Positions 1 through 8,783 of a stretch of DNA of 64,000 bases are shown one piece after another. The stretch's first letter is position 1; each line of letters begins with the position of its first letter. Under the pieces are notes generated by a model. That model searched no databases, was not told where the DNA came from, and saw nothing but the letters and a program-made list of their open reading frames with translations. The DNA is from Fulvivirga sediminis. Lineage in GTDB: Bacteria > Bacteroidota > Bacteroidia > Cytophagales > Cyclobacteriaceae. Position numbers and translations under genes: made by a program. The DNA is taken from positions 1-64,000 of the forward strand of contig NZ_JAESIY010000017.1 of assembly GCF_016757215.1 (NCBI RefSeq). Reading direction: 5' to 3'.

Positions 1-371
1 CTTTTGCTGATGGCTTCGGTTTTGAGAAAACGGTATATGCCAGTAGTTTTTATACCACTTTGTATTTTATAACTAAACCAGAAATAAAGCCAGGACGGGT
101 AATTGAATTAACTACTCTTGAAACTGAAGACTATTGGAATTTTATAGTATGGTATATGGATAAGAACAGGCCTTTACCTCCCGGGAAGGCCTTTGATCCT
201 TACCGGGAGCAAGACTTCGAGCGGCGAAAAGCGGCAGGTTTTCCTAAACCCTTATACCCAAGTAGTATTCCTACCCCTGAATTTACAGAAGCACAACAGA
301 AAGAACGCAAAAGAATAGGGGGTGGTAGAGGATTTGTGAGGAGAACGGTTTTAAAAGTCTCAGGTGAGTAA
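1..371 (+). CDS. C-terminal part of an unrecognised protein (5' end outside window)
   Basis: The reading frame is open from base 3 to the stop at 369-371, and the codons before the first possible start (TTG at 60) read as ordinary protein, so this is the C-terminal ~123 residues of a gene that begins upstream of the window. The visible part is rich in Tyr, Phe and Pro in its first two thirds and ends in a basic, Gly-rich tail (GGGRGFVRR). I see no transmembrane segment, sorting domain or catalytic motif. I do not recognise the family; no function is assigned. Confidence 0.6.
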   Translation, partial: FADGFGFEKTVYASSFYTTLYFITKPEIKPGRVIELTTLETEDYWNFIVWYMDKNRPLPPGKAFDPYREQDFERRKAAGFPKPLYPSSIPTPEFTEAQQKERKRIGGGRGFVRRTVLKVSGE

Positions 372-664
372 AATTAGATTTAATCTTAAAGATTAAATAA
401 ATGTATATTTCAAGATTTATTTCTTAATTATTATAATAAATATATTTTAAATTTTTACTTTTTACTTTTACAAGTTTGTTGCTTAGACGTTTTAGTAGCA
501 AAACACTATTTATATCTGATGAAGCTAATTATAACACTGTGCTTTTGCTGCATATTTTCTAGTAACTAGTTTTTGGTAAGCATTTTCAAACTCCTTTTGA
601 AACTGCAAATAATAAAAAACTTGTGATTGTTACTGTTTCATGATTGCGTTCTGATGGGCTCTAT

Positions 665-720
665 CTTGTAACATAGTTTGTATTTTTTAATTCTTGTAAT
701 ATAGTTTGTATTTTTTAATA
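665..720. repeat. 28-bp perfect-register tandem duplication before a lipoprotein gene
   Basis: Bases 665-692 and 693-720 are two adjacent copies of the same 28-bp AT-rich unit (beginning cttgtaa and ending in tttttaat plus one base), identical at 26 of 28 positions. The second copy ends exactly before the ATG at 721. Each copy contains atagtttg, one base away from the Bacteroidota -7 box TAnnTTTG, so the duplication may double a promoter-like element. The rest of the 372-735 gap holds no ORF or RNA that I can support. Confidence 0.8.
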
Positions 721-735
721 ATGAAGTATTCTAAT

Positions 736-1644
736 ATGAAGAAACTGATAACGTTCAGAAGAAGTTTAACGATAGTATCCTTTGCGACTTTGATTATCCT
801 TTCCTCCTGTGATAAAATAATTGTTGCTGACAAAGAAACAGTAGAAAAAGAAAAAACAGAATATATAAATCAATTAAACGAAAAAGATTCTACCATCACG
901 GAATTGACTGCAAAATTAAAGCGTCATAGTGAATTATTAGAACTGTTGCACAATGAGCTCTATGAGGAAACCGTCAATAAAAATTCTGTGATTGAACTTT
1001 TCAGGGGATTTGACTTCTTCGCTGATAAAGGAAAGTTATGTAAAACAATTGTAGACTTAATGAAGTTGCGTGAAAAAAATGCAATAACCATTTTCATGGG
1101 AGATCGTTGGTATTTTTACAAAGGTCCTGATTATGAACGTTTCAGCGCCAACAACGAATTAGGAGTGATGCGTATATTATGGAATAACATTGACCGTAAT
1201 ACAGCATACATCAATGCGTTTTTAACAGAAGATGTCAAACAGAGTATTTATGCCGTATTTGAGGACAATACGATTTATGAAGATTCGGGAATGTCGTTAA
1301 TGGTAAGCGCTTTACTGACGGCTTATAATGAAATAGAAATGGGTGAAGAAAGTAACTCTCATTTCTTTCATTTGAAACAGATGTTATATGATAATTCGGA
1401 AGAATCCGAAAGTTATGAGCACTGGAAGGAATGCAGACGCATAGCCAATGAGTTATTGGTTAGTGAAGAAGTAATGAGTATTTTATCGGATGAAAGCTAC
1501 GCAACTTCTTCTAGTAATTATATAGATGTTGATCATATGATTTTTTATACTTATTCTTTTTGGTGTAGAAGAGATAGGGAGGGTAATAGTGAAGCTGTTT
1601 ATCAATTATTAAGTGAGTTCCATCAAAATGTAGCTAAATATTAG
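736..1644 (+). CDS. lipoprotein of unknown function with N-terminal coiled coil
   Basis: A type II signal peptide ends in the lipobox LSSC (Cys at residue 25 counting from the ATG at 736), so the protein is probably lipid-anchored in the envelope. Residues ~30-65 are Glu/Lys-rich with heptad spacing and likely form a coiled coil. The remaining ~235 residues are mostly helical-looking, with aromatic and acidic residues but no motif I recognise. In-frame ATGs at 721 and 736 are both possible; 736 gives the cleaner signal peptide (MKK followed by Arg-Arg and a hydrophobic core). It stands alone between long noncoding gaps. Confidence 0.7.
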   Translation: MKKLITFRRSLTIVSFATLIILSSCDKIIVADKETVEKEKTEYINQLNEKDSTITELTAKLKRHSELLELLHNELYEETVNKNSVIELFRGFDFFADKGKLCKTIVDLMKLREKNAITIFMGDRWYFYKGPDYERFSANNELGVMRILWNNIDRNTAYINAFLTEDVKQSIYAVFEDNTIYEDSGMSLMVSALLTAYNEIEMGEESNSHFFHLKQMLYDNSEESESYEHWKECRRIANELLVSEEVMSILSDESYATSSSNYIDVDHMIFYTYSFWCRRDREGNSEAVYQLLSEFHQNVAKY

Positions 1645-2038
1645 AAAAATCCTCTGCGCCTGTCAGACTTCTTATATCCGGGTGACTATCGTAAAATAGA
1701 AAGGTATTCCCTTTAAATAAAGGGACAAATGTCTGAGTCTGTACTTATGTTGTCGCGCTGTTTTCAAAGCATGCCTATACGATATGCTTACGGTCTTCTT
1801 CCATGAATTTTAAGATTTTCAGGATTTGTCTTGGCTTTTTTGCCTTTCAGTTATCCGGTTATTTTTAAGTTTGGGTATTAACCTAGCATTGCAAATGCCT
1901 CGGAAGATGTGACCCAGCCTAAGTGTCAAGTAGGTGGCTCAATTCTAATTGAAGTAAAACAAATTTAAAGCGGAAACAGTGCAATCTCTCAGCTTCAAAT
2001 TACTTTTCTTTTACTGAAATTGTAATTCAAGATAAAGA
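1645..2038. other. noncoding gap with one short dispersed repeat
   Basis: No ORF with coding character is seen on either strand. Bases 1887-1910 (a short stretch centred on gcaaatgcct) resemble 44541-44563, suggesting an old dispersed repeat or decayed mobile sequence. Nothing else can be supported. Confidence 0.4.
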
Positions 2039-2074
2039 AAAACCACCTTCTATATTGACATAGAAGGTGGTTTT
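2039..2074 (-). terminator. strong intrinsic terminator hairpin after the LPMO gene
   Basis: A 15-bp perfect stem (2039-2053 with 2060-2074) closes a 6-base loop. Read on the minus strand it lies about 40 bases past the stop of the LPMO gene and is followed by a U-rich stretch (complement of gataaagaaa). On the plus strand it is followed by ttttgg, so it may act in both directions. Confidence 0.85.
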
Positions 2075-2114
2075 GGTTCAGCCAAATTAATATTATCTAT
2101 GAGCTGACTAGGTG

Positions 2115-3764
2115 CTATTTAACAAGCAGCTTGAGTGATCTGGTAGCTGTATTAGGGCTCATAATTTTTATGAAGTAAATACCTTTTTTCATATCAGAAA
2201 CGTCCATTACCTCATTCAGTGTATTTTCCTGAATGGTAAGAGATTTGACGCAGTTACCCGAAATATCAGTGATATTAATAACACTGCCTATAAGGTTCTT
2301 ATTCGCTCTGATCGCTACCGAAGTAGAAGCGGGGTTCGGGTACATTTCATACTTTAATACGCCTGAGGTCTCCACATCAAAAGCCGATTGATTTCCACAA
2401 GTAGTAATGTTTTTAGTCAGGTCATTGAAACTGTTAGTGCTTCTGGCACTAGAAGAACCATCATCACAACTTGGCGTATCTGATGAGTTGCTGAAGTAAA
2501 TTGTATGTGCCTGATCAGTCGAAACGAGTACAAAGTTAGCCCCATCCATTATGGCGTAATAGGAGCCATCTAGGCCTTCAATCCCAGAATCAGTGATGGT
2601 TACTTGAGGTTCTTCTGTATTAAAGCTTTGATTAGTTACAGGGAGTAAGTCTACGTACCAGCTCGGCGATCCGTTATTAGTGTTGAATGAGAACTGATAT
2701 AATCCATTATTAAGCATTGACCAGTTGATCATGAAAACGGATATATTATCAAGATTGGGTCCTCCTTCTCCCAGCACATATACGTGTTCATAAGACCTGT
2801 TTACAGCAGGTAAAGGACTATCTAAAGGTGCTCCAAAAGTACAATTGTTTGCATTACAATCAGGATCTTCCTCAAGATTGATGGTTGCTGAGACTTCGCT
2901 GCTTAATTCGCCATCGCTTACTGTTAGGGTAACGTTAGCAAGATCCAGATCACTATAAATATGTGAAACTCTCACACCACTGCCCGTGCTGCCATCACCA
3001 AAGTCCCAAGTGTAAGTCAATGCATCACCATTAGGATCATATGTTTCCGAAGCATCAAAGTCTACTTCAGACCCACCGCAGCGGCCGTTGTCACTGTCAA
3101 ATGAAGGAACTGGAGGCAGGTTAGTACCGGTATCCGTGCCAAAATCTACGTCACTGGTAGAATAAAAAGCTTCTGCGCTTAACGATCGTTGCCAAATGGA
3201 ATAGATGACATGTTTACCCGTTCTCACTGGTAGCATTACATCTATATTATCTATAGGAGAAGCACTTCTGGGGCCAGTACGTACCAGAAGCTCCAGACTA
3301 TTCCATGTCAGTGGCTGATCCGGAGTCCAGTCTGCCTTGGTGATATAAACCTCGTAATAGAGCGTTTCATGTGGTGCAGAGTTGGTCCAAGTGACAGTAA
3401 ATGGTCCTGGAGAAACAGGTGTCGCAATCCAGTCATCCCGAACTTGATCGAGCCCTCCATATTTATCGGGTCTACCAGCACTGGCTAGCTGACCATCAGG
3501 GATGATTTGTCGGTGCATGCCATTGGCATCCATTCTGGCTACTTCATTCCAATCGTAAAAGGCCTGAGTGCCATATTCTTCAATAGAAGCAATACAAGCG
3601 GGTGAATCTGGACTTTGCGGATCTTCTTGATAGCAAATCCACACCCGACTAGGAGGAGAGGTGACCGTACCATGTGCTAATACATATTGCAATGGTAAGG
3701 ATAAGAGAATCAATAGAATAACAGTAAATAAACGAGAAGTAAATACGCCTGTAGAGATTTTCAT
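2115..3764 (-). CDS. secreted AA10 lytic polysaccharide monooxygenase with PKD and T9SS sorting domains
   Basis: The product is a copper-dependent oxidative polysaccharide-cleaving enzyme (chitin or cellulose type; the substrate cannot be told). A signal peptide ends at Ala30 so that the mature protein starts with His31-Gly-Thr-Val, the N-terminal copper-brace histidine of AA10. The second brace histidine is His132 in SAPHETLYYEVY, and the RSLSAEAFY...DVDF segment (193-208) matches the C-terminal end of the AA10 fold. A PKD domain follows (~216-295, with TWDFGDGSTG), then an unassigned ~130-residue beta-rich module, then a T9SS type A C-terminal domain (~470-549, starting YPNPAS). T9SS export to the cell surface or medium is therefore expected. 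It is monocistronic, with its own terminator. Confidence 0.9.
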   Translation of the reverse strand: MKISTGVFTSRLFTVILLILLSLPLQYVLAHGTVTSPPSRVWICYQEDPQSPDSPACIASIEEYGTQAFYDWNEVARMDANGMHRQIIPDGQLASAGRPDKYGGLDQVRDDWIATPVSPGPFTVTWTNSAPHETLYYEVYITKADWTPDQPLTWNSLELLVRTGPRSASPIDNIDVMLPVRTGKHVIYSIWQRSLSAEAFYSTSDVDFGTDTGTNLPPVPSFDSDNGRCGGSEVDFDASETYDPNGDALTYTWDFGDGSTGSGVRVSHIYSDLDLANVTLTVSDGELSSEVSATINLEEDPDCNANNCTFGAPLDSPLPAVNRSYEHVYVLGEGGPNLDNISVFMINWSMLNNGLYQFSFNTNNGSPSWYVDLLPVTNQSFNTEEPQVTITDSGIEGLDGSYYAIMDGANFVLVSTDQAHTIYFSNSSDTPSCDDGSSSARSTNSFNDLTKNITTCGNQSAFDVETSGVLKYEMYPNPASTSVAIRANKNLIGSVINITDISGNCVKSLTIQENTLNEVMDVSDMKKGIYFIKIMSPNTATRSLKLLVK

Positions 3765-4281
3765 GCTTTCAGGGGTTAGGTTGTGTATAATTTTATTAAT
3801 ATAAGATAGAAATATATAACGCCTTTAAAAAGTAAAAAAGCTAATTTCTCTTGAACTTATCTTACCCTGATTCGATTTGCTGCTGGAGAATGATGACTAC
3901 TAATGAGGGCTCTGGTAGCTAAAAAAGGTTGATAATGAATATTTTACATCCAGAATTTGATTCAGCTAACCCTATGGCTACAGCTTACATATTTCTGTTT
4001 TAATCATTAGTTCTATCTCGGCCAGAAGATATGAATATCAATATGAGTCCTAACTTGGTGTATTAACCAGGGACTATATTCGCTAGTGTTTAACTTTTAA
4101 TAGTGGAGTGATTCTCAATTGCGCTATTTTCCGAAATTTATCAATTGACGCCATTCTATGAAATGAAACAAAAATCCTTTAGATTCATCCCCATATTACA
4201 TATTATAAATGAGAATCTGTTTGCCTGCCTTAAACAGTTGTCACTTTTTACAGTATAGCTAACACCGTTTTGGAAAGAAAC
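3765..4281. other. noncoding gap between divergent LPMO and GH97 genes
   Basis: This 517-base gap separates divergently transcribed carbohydrate-active genes and must hold both promoters, but I find no clear -33/-7 pair. It contains one copy of the dispersed motif described at 4172-4194. No ORF or RNA is supported. Confidence 0.5.
4172..4194 (+). repeat. copy of the dispersed 'tttagattgaccccat' element
   Basis: The sequence aaatcctttagattcatccccat closely matches 16376-16397 and the cores at 26860, 27517 and 29419. Here the hairpin half that follows in the other copies (aaggga...tccctt) is not preserved, so this looks like a truncated copy. Confidence 0.6.
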
Positions 4282-6204
4282 ATGAAGTTTAAAATTTATA
4301 CCCTTTTATTTTTACTATTCACTTTAATATCGTGTTCACAAAAGGATACTTTCCAGCTTTTATCTCCTGATAAAGACCTTGGTATTTACGTTTCAAACTT
4401 AAATAATAGATGTAGCTTTAGCTTAATCTATAAAGGTGACACGCTTGTTAACCCGTCTGCGCTGGGTTTGCAGGTTATGGATACAAAATTCACAGAAAAC
4501 GTTTCTCTTTCAGACTTTTCTGAAAAGCAATTTGACGAAACCTGGACCACTATAAATGGGAAGCAGCCAACTGTTCGCAACCATTATAATGAATATAGCA
4601 TTAAGGTGGAAACAGTGAATAATCCGCAAAAATTCTATACTATTATCTTTAGACTTTATGATGATGGCTTTGCTTACAGGTACAGTTTAACTACAAAAGC
4701 CGCTAGTGATAGCTTGCTGATTAACAAAGAATTAACTAATATAAATTTCAACCAAGATTTCACTTATTGGGCCACCAATGGTGAGCATCATAACCTTGGC
4801 CCAATAACAAGATCGGAAAAGGAATTCGAAAACGTAATCCCTCCAGTGGTATTACAGTTTAGTAAGAAAAATTTTATAGCTATTCATGAGGCTGAAATCT
4901 TAGAATTCGCGCCTTTTACCGTAAATGCCACTACAATCGATCATTCATTCTCATTTAACATCGATTATTCCAAACGAAACACGTCCTTCAAAACCTCCTG
5001 GAGGGCCTTTATGCTAGGGGATGAAGCAGGTGATTTGGTAGAATCTGACTTGCTGGTCAACTTAAATGAACCCTGTAAAATAGAAGACCCCTCATGGGTC
5101 AAGCCCGGAAAATCACTCTGGGACTGGCGTGTGTGGGGATATAAGGCACCCGATGGCTATGAATATGCTCTGAATACGGAGTCGCATAAAAGACTCATCG
5201 ATTTTGCCTCTGAAAATAATATTCAGTATTTACTCATCGATGCGGACTGGTATGGAGAAGAATTTAACGAAAACTCCGACCCAACCTCTGCCCGGGAAGG
5301 GATTAATATTGAAGAGTGCATGGAATACGCCTTGTCAAAACAGGTCGGTATCATCCTATATTTAAATGATGTAGGCGCCAAAAAGTTTGGACTGGAAAGG
5401 GTGCTTAAACAATTTTCAGATTGGGGAGCCATTGGCGTGAAATACGGTTTTATGACCGGTAGTCAGGAAGATAAGGTAAAACAGACCAGGAGAGTGGTTG
5501 AATTATGCGCTAAATATAAGCTAATGGTCAACTTTCATGATTATCCTATTCCACCAAGTGGTGACCGCAGAACCTATCCCAACCTAGTTACTAAAGAATT
5601 TTGTCATGCACAAGCTGATGCTATGAGATCGTACTTTCCAGAGACCGCTGTTAATCAGGTTTTAATTAATATGATAGCCGGACCTATAGATGCTACCAAT
5701 GGATGGTTCGATCTCAACAATGCCCATTCCCGAGTGAGAGTATTTGAAGAAATTCCCGGTACAGTAGTGGCAGAAGTAGCCAAACTGATAACCAATTACT
5801 CTGGCTGGATGGTACTGCCAGATAGCCCGGAAGCGTATAGGAAAAAAGATGACTTATTCGAATGCGTTCGCCATATGCCGGCTCAGTTTGATAGCTTTAA
5901 AGTACTGGGTGCTGAATTGGATGAGTTTGTAAGTGTTGCTCGTAAATCCGGTAACAATTGGTTTGTGGGTTCGCTCACTAATAGAAAGGCCCGTTCGATT
6001 ACATTAGATCTGAGCTTTTTGCCAAACGGGAAAAACTACGAGGCCACCATTTATGAAGACGCTGAAGGTTCCCATTTTTTAAAGAACAAAGAGTCTTATC
6101 GTGTGCGTAAAGAGCTTGTTGATTCAGAAAGTGAGCTTAATATACATTTGGCACCAGGTGGTGGTAATGCCATCTATTTTAAAGACGTTACTATCGCAAA
6201 ATAG
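4282..6204 (+). CDS. glycoside hydrolase family 97 lipoprotein (SusB-like)
   Basis: A lipobox (LISC, Cys18 from the ATG at 4282) marks a membrane-anchored, probably periplasmic enzyme. The N-terminal beta-sandwich (~25-270) is followed by a TIM barrel beginning around GKSLWDWRVWGYKAPDG, then LIDADWYG, and a C-terminal beta domain. This order and the WDWRVWG, YPNLVTKE and GGNAIYF signatures are those of GH97 alpha-glucosidases/alpha-galactosidases. At the position where retaining members carry the nucleophile Asp (VDFM) this protein has YGFM, which fits the inverting SusB-type clade rather than the retaining one; the assignment of mechanism is inference. It is not beside a SusC/SusD pair. The upstream in-frame TTG at 4270 was rejected because the ATG starts the signal peptide. 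Confidence 0.88.
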   Translation: MKFKIYTLLFLLFTLISCSQKDTFQLLSPDKDLGIYVSNLNNRCSFSLIYKGDTLVNPSALGLQVMDTKFTENVSLSDFSEKQFDETWTTINGKQPTVRNHYNEYSIKVETVNNPQKFYTIIFRLYDDGFAYRYSLTTKAASDSLLINKELTNINFNQDFTYWATNGEHHNLGPITRSEKEFENVIPPVVLQFSKKNFIAIHEAEILEFAPFTVNATTIDHSFSFNIDYSKRNTSFKTSWRAFMLGDEAGDLVESDLLVNLNEPCKIEDPSWVKPGKSLWDWRVWGYKAPDGYEYALNTESHKRLIDFASENNIQYLLIDADWYGEEFNENSDPTSAREGINIEECMEYALSKQVGIILYLNDVGAKKFGLERVLKQFSDWGAIGVKYGFMTGSQEDKVKQTRRVVELCAKYKLMVNFHDYPIPPSGDRRTYPNLVTKEFCHAQADAMRSYFPETAVNQVLINMIAGPIDATNGWFDLNNAHSRVRVFEEIPGTVVAEVAKLITNYSGWMVLPDSPEAYRKKDDLFECVRHMPAQFDSFKVLGAELDEFVSVARKSGNNWFVGSLTNRKARSITLDLSFLPNGKNYEATIYEDAEGSHFLKNKESYRVRKELVDSESELNIHLAPGGGNAIYFKDVTIAK

Positions 6205-6516
6205 TAGTAAGGGATTGCAAAAGGAATAACTTAAGGGTTTTAAACTTTTTATGGACACAAGCACTTGTTCCAGTTTTTATTACTGATAGATAAAACTAGA
6301 TTTAATTGATATTAAATAAGATCAATGTAGAATATCAACAACATACTCTGTTGCTTATTCTCACTGTAAATATGGTCGATGGCATATGGTTAAAATAGTA
6401 TGAGATATTAATCACTGTTAATTGGGTAATTATTGAAGTAAGTAACTCATAGTCATCATTGGCATACAATTTACACTGTTTATGGATAATCATATTATAA
6501 ACCTAAAATTTTTGCT
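6205..6516. other. noncoding gap
   Basis: About 310 AT-rich bases between GH97 and the SDR gene. I see no hairpin with a T-tract directly after GH97 and no ORF. Nothing can be supported here beyond the presumed promoter of the downstream gene. Confidence 0.4.
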
Positions 6517-7401
6517 ATGACTAACGAATTAAAAGACCCTAAAACCTTGTATAAAACTCCACCTCATGATGAGCACATGCAGTCGGAGCCAGGTGAAACT
6601 ACAGAAATGGATATTAAGCCTGATCATGGTGAAGACTCATATCAAGGATCTGGCAAGCTTACTGATAAGAAAATAATCATTACCGGAGGAGATTCAGGCA
6701 TAGGCAGAGCCGTAGCCATTGCTTATGCCCGCGAAGGTGCAGATATAGTCCTCTCTTATTTGGAAGAAGAGGAGGATGCCAAAGAAACTGCCAATTATAT
6801 CAAAGAGGCTGGTAGAAAAGCTATTTTAATTAAGGGAGACATTAGTGAGGAAGAGCACTGTAAACATATTATTGATACTGCAGTAGATCAACTAGGTGGA
6901 CGTATAGATGTATTGGTCAATAACGCTGCTTTTCAAATGGCAAGAGAATCGTTACAGGATATTCCATCAGAAGAATGGGACTATACTTTTAAAACTAACA
7001 TTCATAGTATGTTCTATCTTTGCAAAATGGCAGAACCCTACATGCAAGCGGGCAGCAGTATAATAAACACTACTTCAGTAAATGCTTATAATCCCACCCC
7101 TGTTTTATTAGCATATGCCACTACCAAGGGAGCTATACAAAACTTTACGGCCAACTTAGCTCAAATACTAGGAAGTAAAGGAATAAGGGTTAATTGTGTA
7201 GCACCAGGACCTATATGGACTCCGTTAATCCCCGCCACTATGCCTGAAGAAAAAGTAAAGAATTTCGGGAAAAATACTCCGCTGGAAAGGCCCGGGCAGC
7301 CTGCTGAGTTGGCTGCTGTATACGTACTGTTAGCCTCAAATGATGGTAGCTATATCAGTGGTGCTACCGTACCAGTTACAGGAGGAAGAGTTACTATCTA
7401 A
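6517..7401 (+). CDS. SDR family oxidoreductase, general-stress (YdaD/YghA) type
   Basis: This is a classical NAD(P)-dependent short-chain dehydrogenase with a ~45-residue N-terminal extension (PPHDEHMQSEPGETTEM) typical of the Gsp39/YghA branch. The cofactor motif is TGGDSGIG (~57-64), the NNAA motif follows, and the active site shows Ser in NTTSVNAY and Tyr-x-x-x-Lys in YATTKG. PGPIWTPLIP and the C-terminal GATVPVTGGR complete the fold. Members are often stress-induced; the substrate is unknown. It ends at a strong intrinsic terminator and is likely a single-gene unit. Confidence 0.9.
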   Translation: MTNELKDPKTLYKTPPHDEHMQSEPGETTEMDIKPDHGEDSYQGSGKLTDKKIIITGGDSGIGRAVAIAYAREGADIVLSYLEEEEDAKETANYIKEAGRKAILIKGDISEEEHCKHIIDTAVDQLGGRIDVLVNNAAFQMARESLQDIPSEEWDYTFKTNIHSMFYLCKMAEPYMQAGSSIINTTSVNAYNPTPVLLAYATTKGAIQNFTANLAQILGSKGIRVNCVAPGPIWTPLIPATMPEEKVKNFGKNTPLERPGQPAELAAVYVLLASNDGSYISGATVPVTGGRVTI

Positions 7402-7437
7402 TATTCTTTCACTCTAGCAATTAACTATCAAAAGATC

Positions 7438-7468
7438 ATCAGGAGATTCTAAATCTCCTGATTTTTTT
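7438..7468 (+). terminator. intrinsic terminator after the SDR gene
   Basis: An 11-bp perfect stem (7438-7448 with 7452-7462) with a 3-base loop is followed by a run of T residues (7462-7468), located about 40 bases downstream of the SDR stop codon. Confidence 0.9.
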
Positions 7469-7561
7469 CTCTTCACAAACCACTGTAAAGATCATATTTC
7501 TTGAGGATTATAAATTTCAAATCTACCAAATCTCAATTTTAATACTTAAAAACCTATACCT

Positions 7562-8113
7562 ATGCTACAAGACCTTGACTGGCTATATGCCGACATGGAT
7601 AAGATCCTCATCACTTTATTTTCTACTATACTCATTTACATAGTTGTAATATTAATTACTAGACTAAACGGTTTACGAACTTTTGCAAAAATGAGCAGCT
7701 TTGATTTTGCCATTACTATAGCTATAGGAAGTGTAATAGCATCTACTATGTTATTGCATAAAGAGAGTGTGGTACAAGGTGTTGTAGGTTTGGCCACATT
7801 GGTAACACTACAATTTATAGTGGCCCGCACACGCATCAAAAGTGATGTTTTTGATACACTAATTACCAATAAGCCTATTTTACTGATGGATAGACAAGGT
7901 ATTATCTATGAAAACCTGAAAGCTACAAGAGTTACTGAGGATGATCTTTATGCTAAATTAAGAGAAGCAAATGTGTTGAATAGGTCTCAGGTATATGCTG
8001 TAGTACTAGAAACTACTGGAGATATGTCTGTATTGCACAGTGAAGACACTAGTAAAAAACTAGAATCAGAAATATTAAAGGGCGTACAATTAGTACCCCC
8101 TAAAAGTAATTGA
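7562..8113 (+). CDS. DUF421 (YetF/YcaP-like) membrane protein
   Basis: The first ~90 residues form three hydrophobic segments with the family-typical LNGLRTFAKMSSFDFAITIAIGS stretch between them. The C-terminal ~90 residues form the cytoplasmic alpha/beta domain with KPILLMDRQGIIYENLKATRVTEDDLYAKLRE, a hallmark of DUF421. At 183 aa it is within the usual length. The biochemical role of the family is poorly defined. It is preceded by an SDR with its own terminator and converges with a small YqaE gene, so it is probably transcribed alone. Confidence 0.85.
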   Translation: MLQDLDWLYADMDKILITLFSTILIYIVVILITRLNGLRTFAKMSSFDFAITIAIGSVIASTMLLHKESVVQGVVGLATLVTLQFIVARTRIKSDVFDTLITNKPILLMDRQGIIYENLKATRVTEDDLYAKLREANVLNRSQVYAVVLETTGDMSVLHSEDTSKKLESEILKGVQLVPPKSN

Positions 8114-8266
8114 TTAATCGTTAACTATAAAAGCATGGATTACACCTGGTAGCCATGCTATCAGTGTTAGTATAACATTAATGAAAAAGGCTTTGCCAAG
8201 GCCATGCTTCATAAATACAGCTAACGGTGGTAAAAATATATTTAAAATAATAGTAATTATTGACAT
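8114..8266 (-). CDS. YqaE/Pmp3 family small membrane protein (50 aa)
   Basis: The minus strand encodes a 50-residue protein from the ATG at 8266-8264 to the TAA at 8116-8114. It shows the two-helix Pmp3/UPF0057 signature: ILNIFLPPLAVFMKHGLGKAF, then INVILTLIAWLPGVIHAF. Such proteolipids sit in the cytoplasmic membrane and are often stress-responsive. The stop abuts the stop of the convergent DUF421 gene with no space for a terminator. It is easily missed because of its size, but the sequence match to the family is unambiguous. Confidence 0.88.
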   Translation of the reverse strand: MSIITIILNIFLPPLAVFMKHGLGKAFFINVILTLIAWLPGVIHAFIVND

Positions 8267-8783
8267 ATTAAGTTTTTCTAATTCAACTTTATAAACTCTG
8301 TACCTAACTAACCTACCAGTGTCTCTATTGTTATCGTAATGAGATCGAAGTCTATTATTCTACGCCGCATATAGATGGCATTTGGTAGTATTTAACAGCA
8401 CACCTGATGATAGGGCAGCAGTTAGCTATTTATAAAGCACATTATTTATCATTAGCCTCATAATCATGCATCCTTCCGTTTTAAATATAGCTTTCAAGCC
8501 AAAAAACAACGCATAAAAGCATCTACATGCAACATTGTTATATTTGTACGCAAAAAATTGCTATCATTGCCGACTAAAAAATATAAAGGGTGGATTCTAG
8601 GATTTATTAGTCCTAAATCATATATAACATTTACATATCTTCTTCTAGAAATATATTTTATAGATGTTCATTTTCTAAATAAATAAGGGCTTCTATAAAT
8701 GAATTATCAGCAGAAATATGAGAATTTCTCTGCTTGAAATGTCATAGTATGATCACCATTCTATCCTTAAAAGATTTCGATAA
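8267..8783. other. noncoding gap upstream of the TonB receptor
   Basis: About 517 AT-rich bases. An iron-type operator might be expected before a siderophore receptor, but I cannot point to a convincing 19-bp Fur-like palindrome. No ORF is supported on either strand. Confidence 0.4.
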
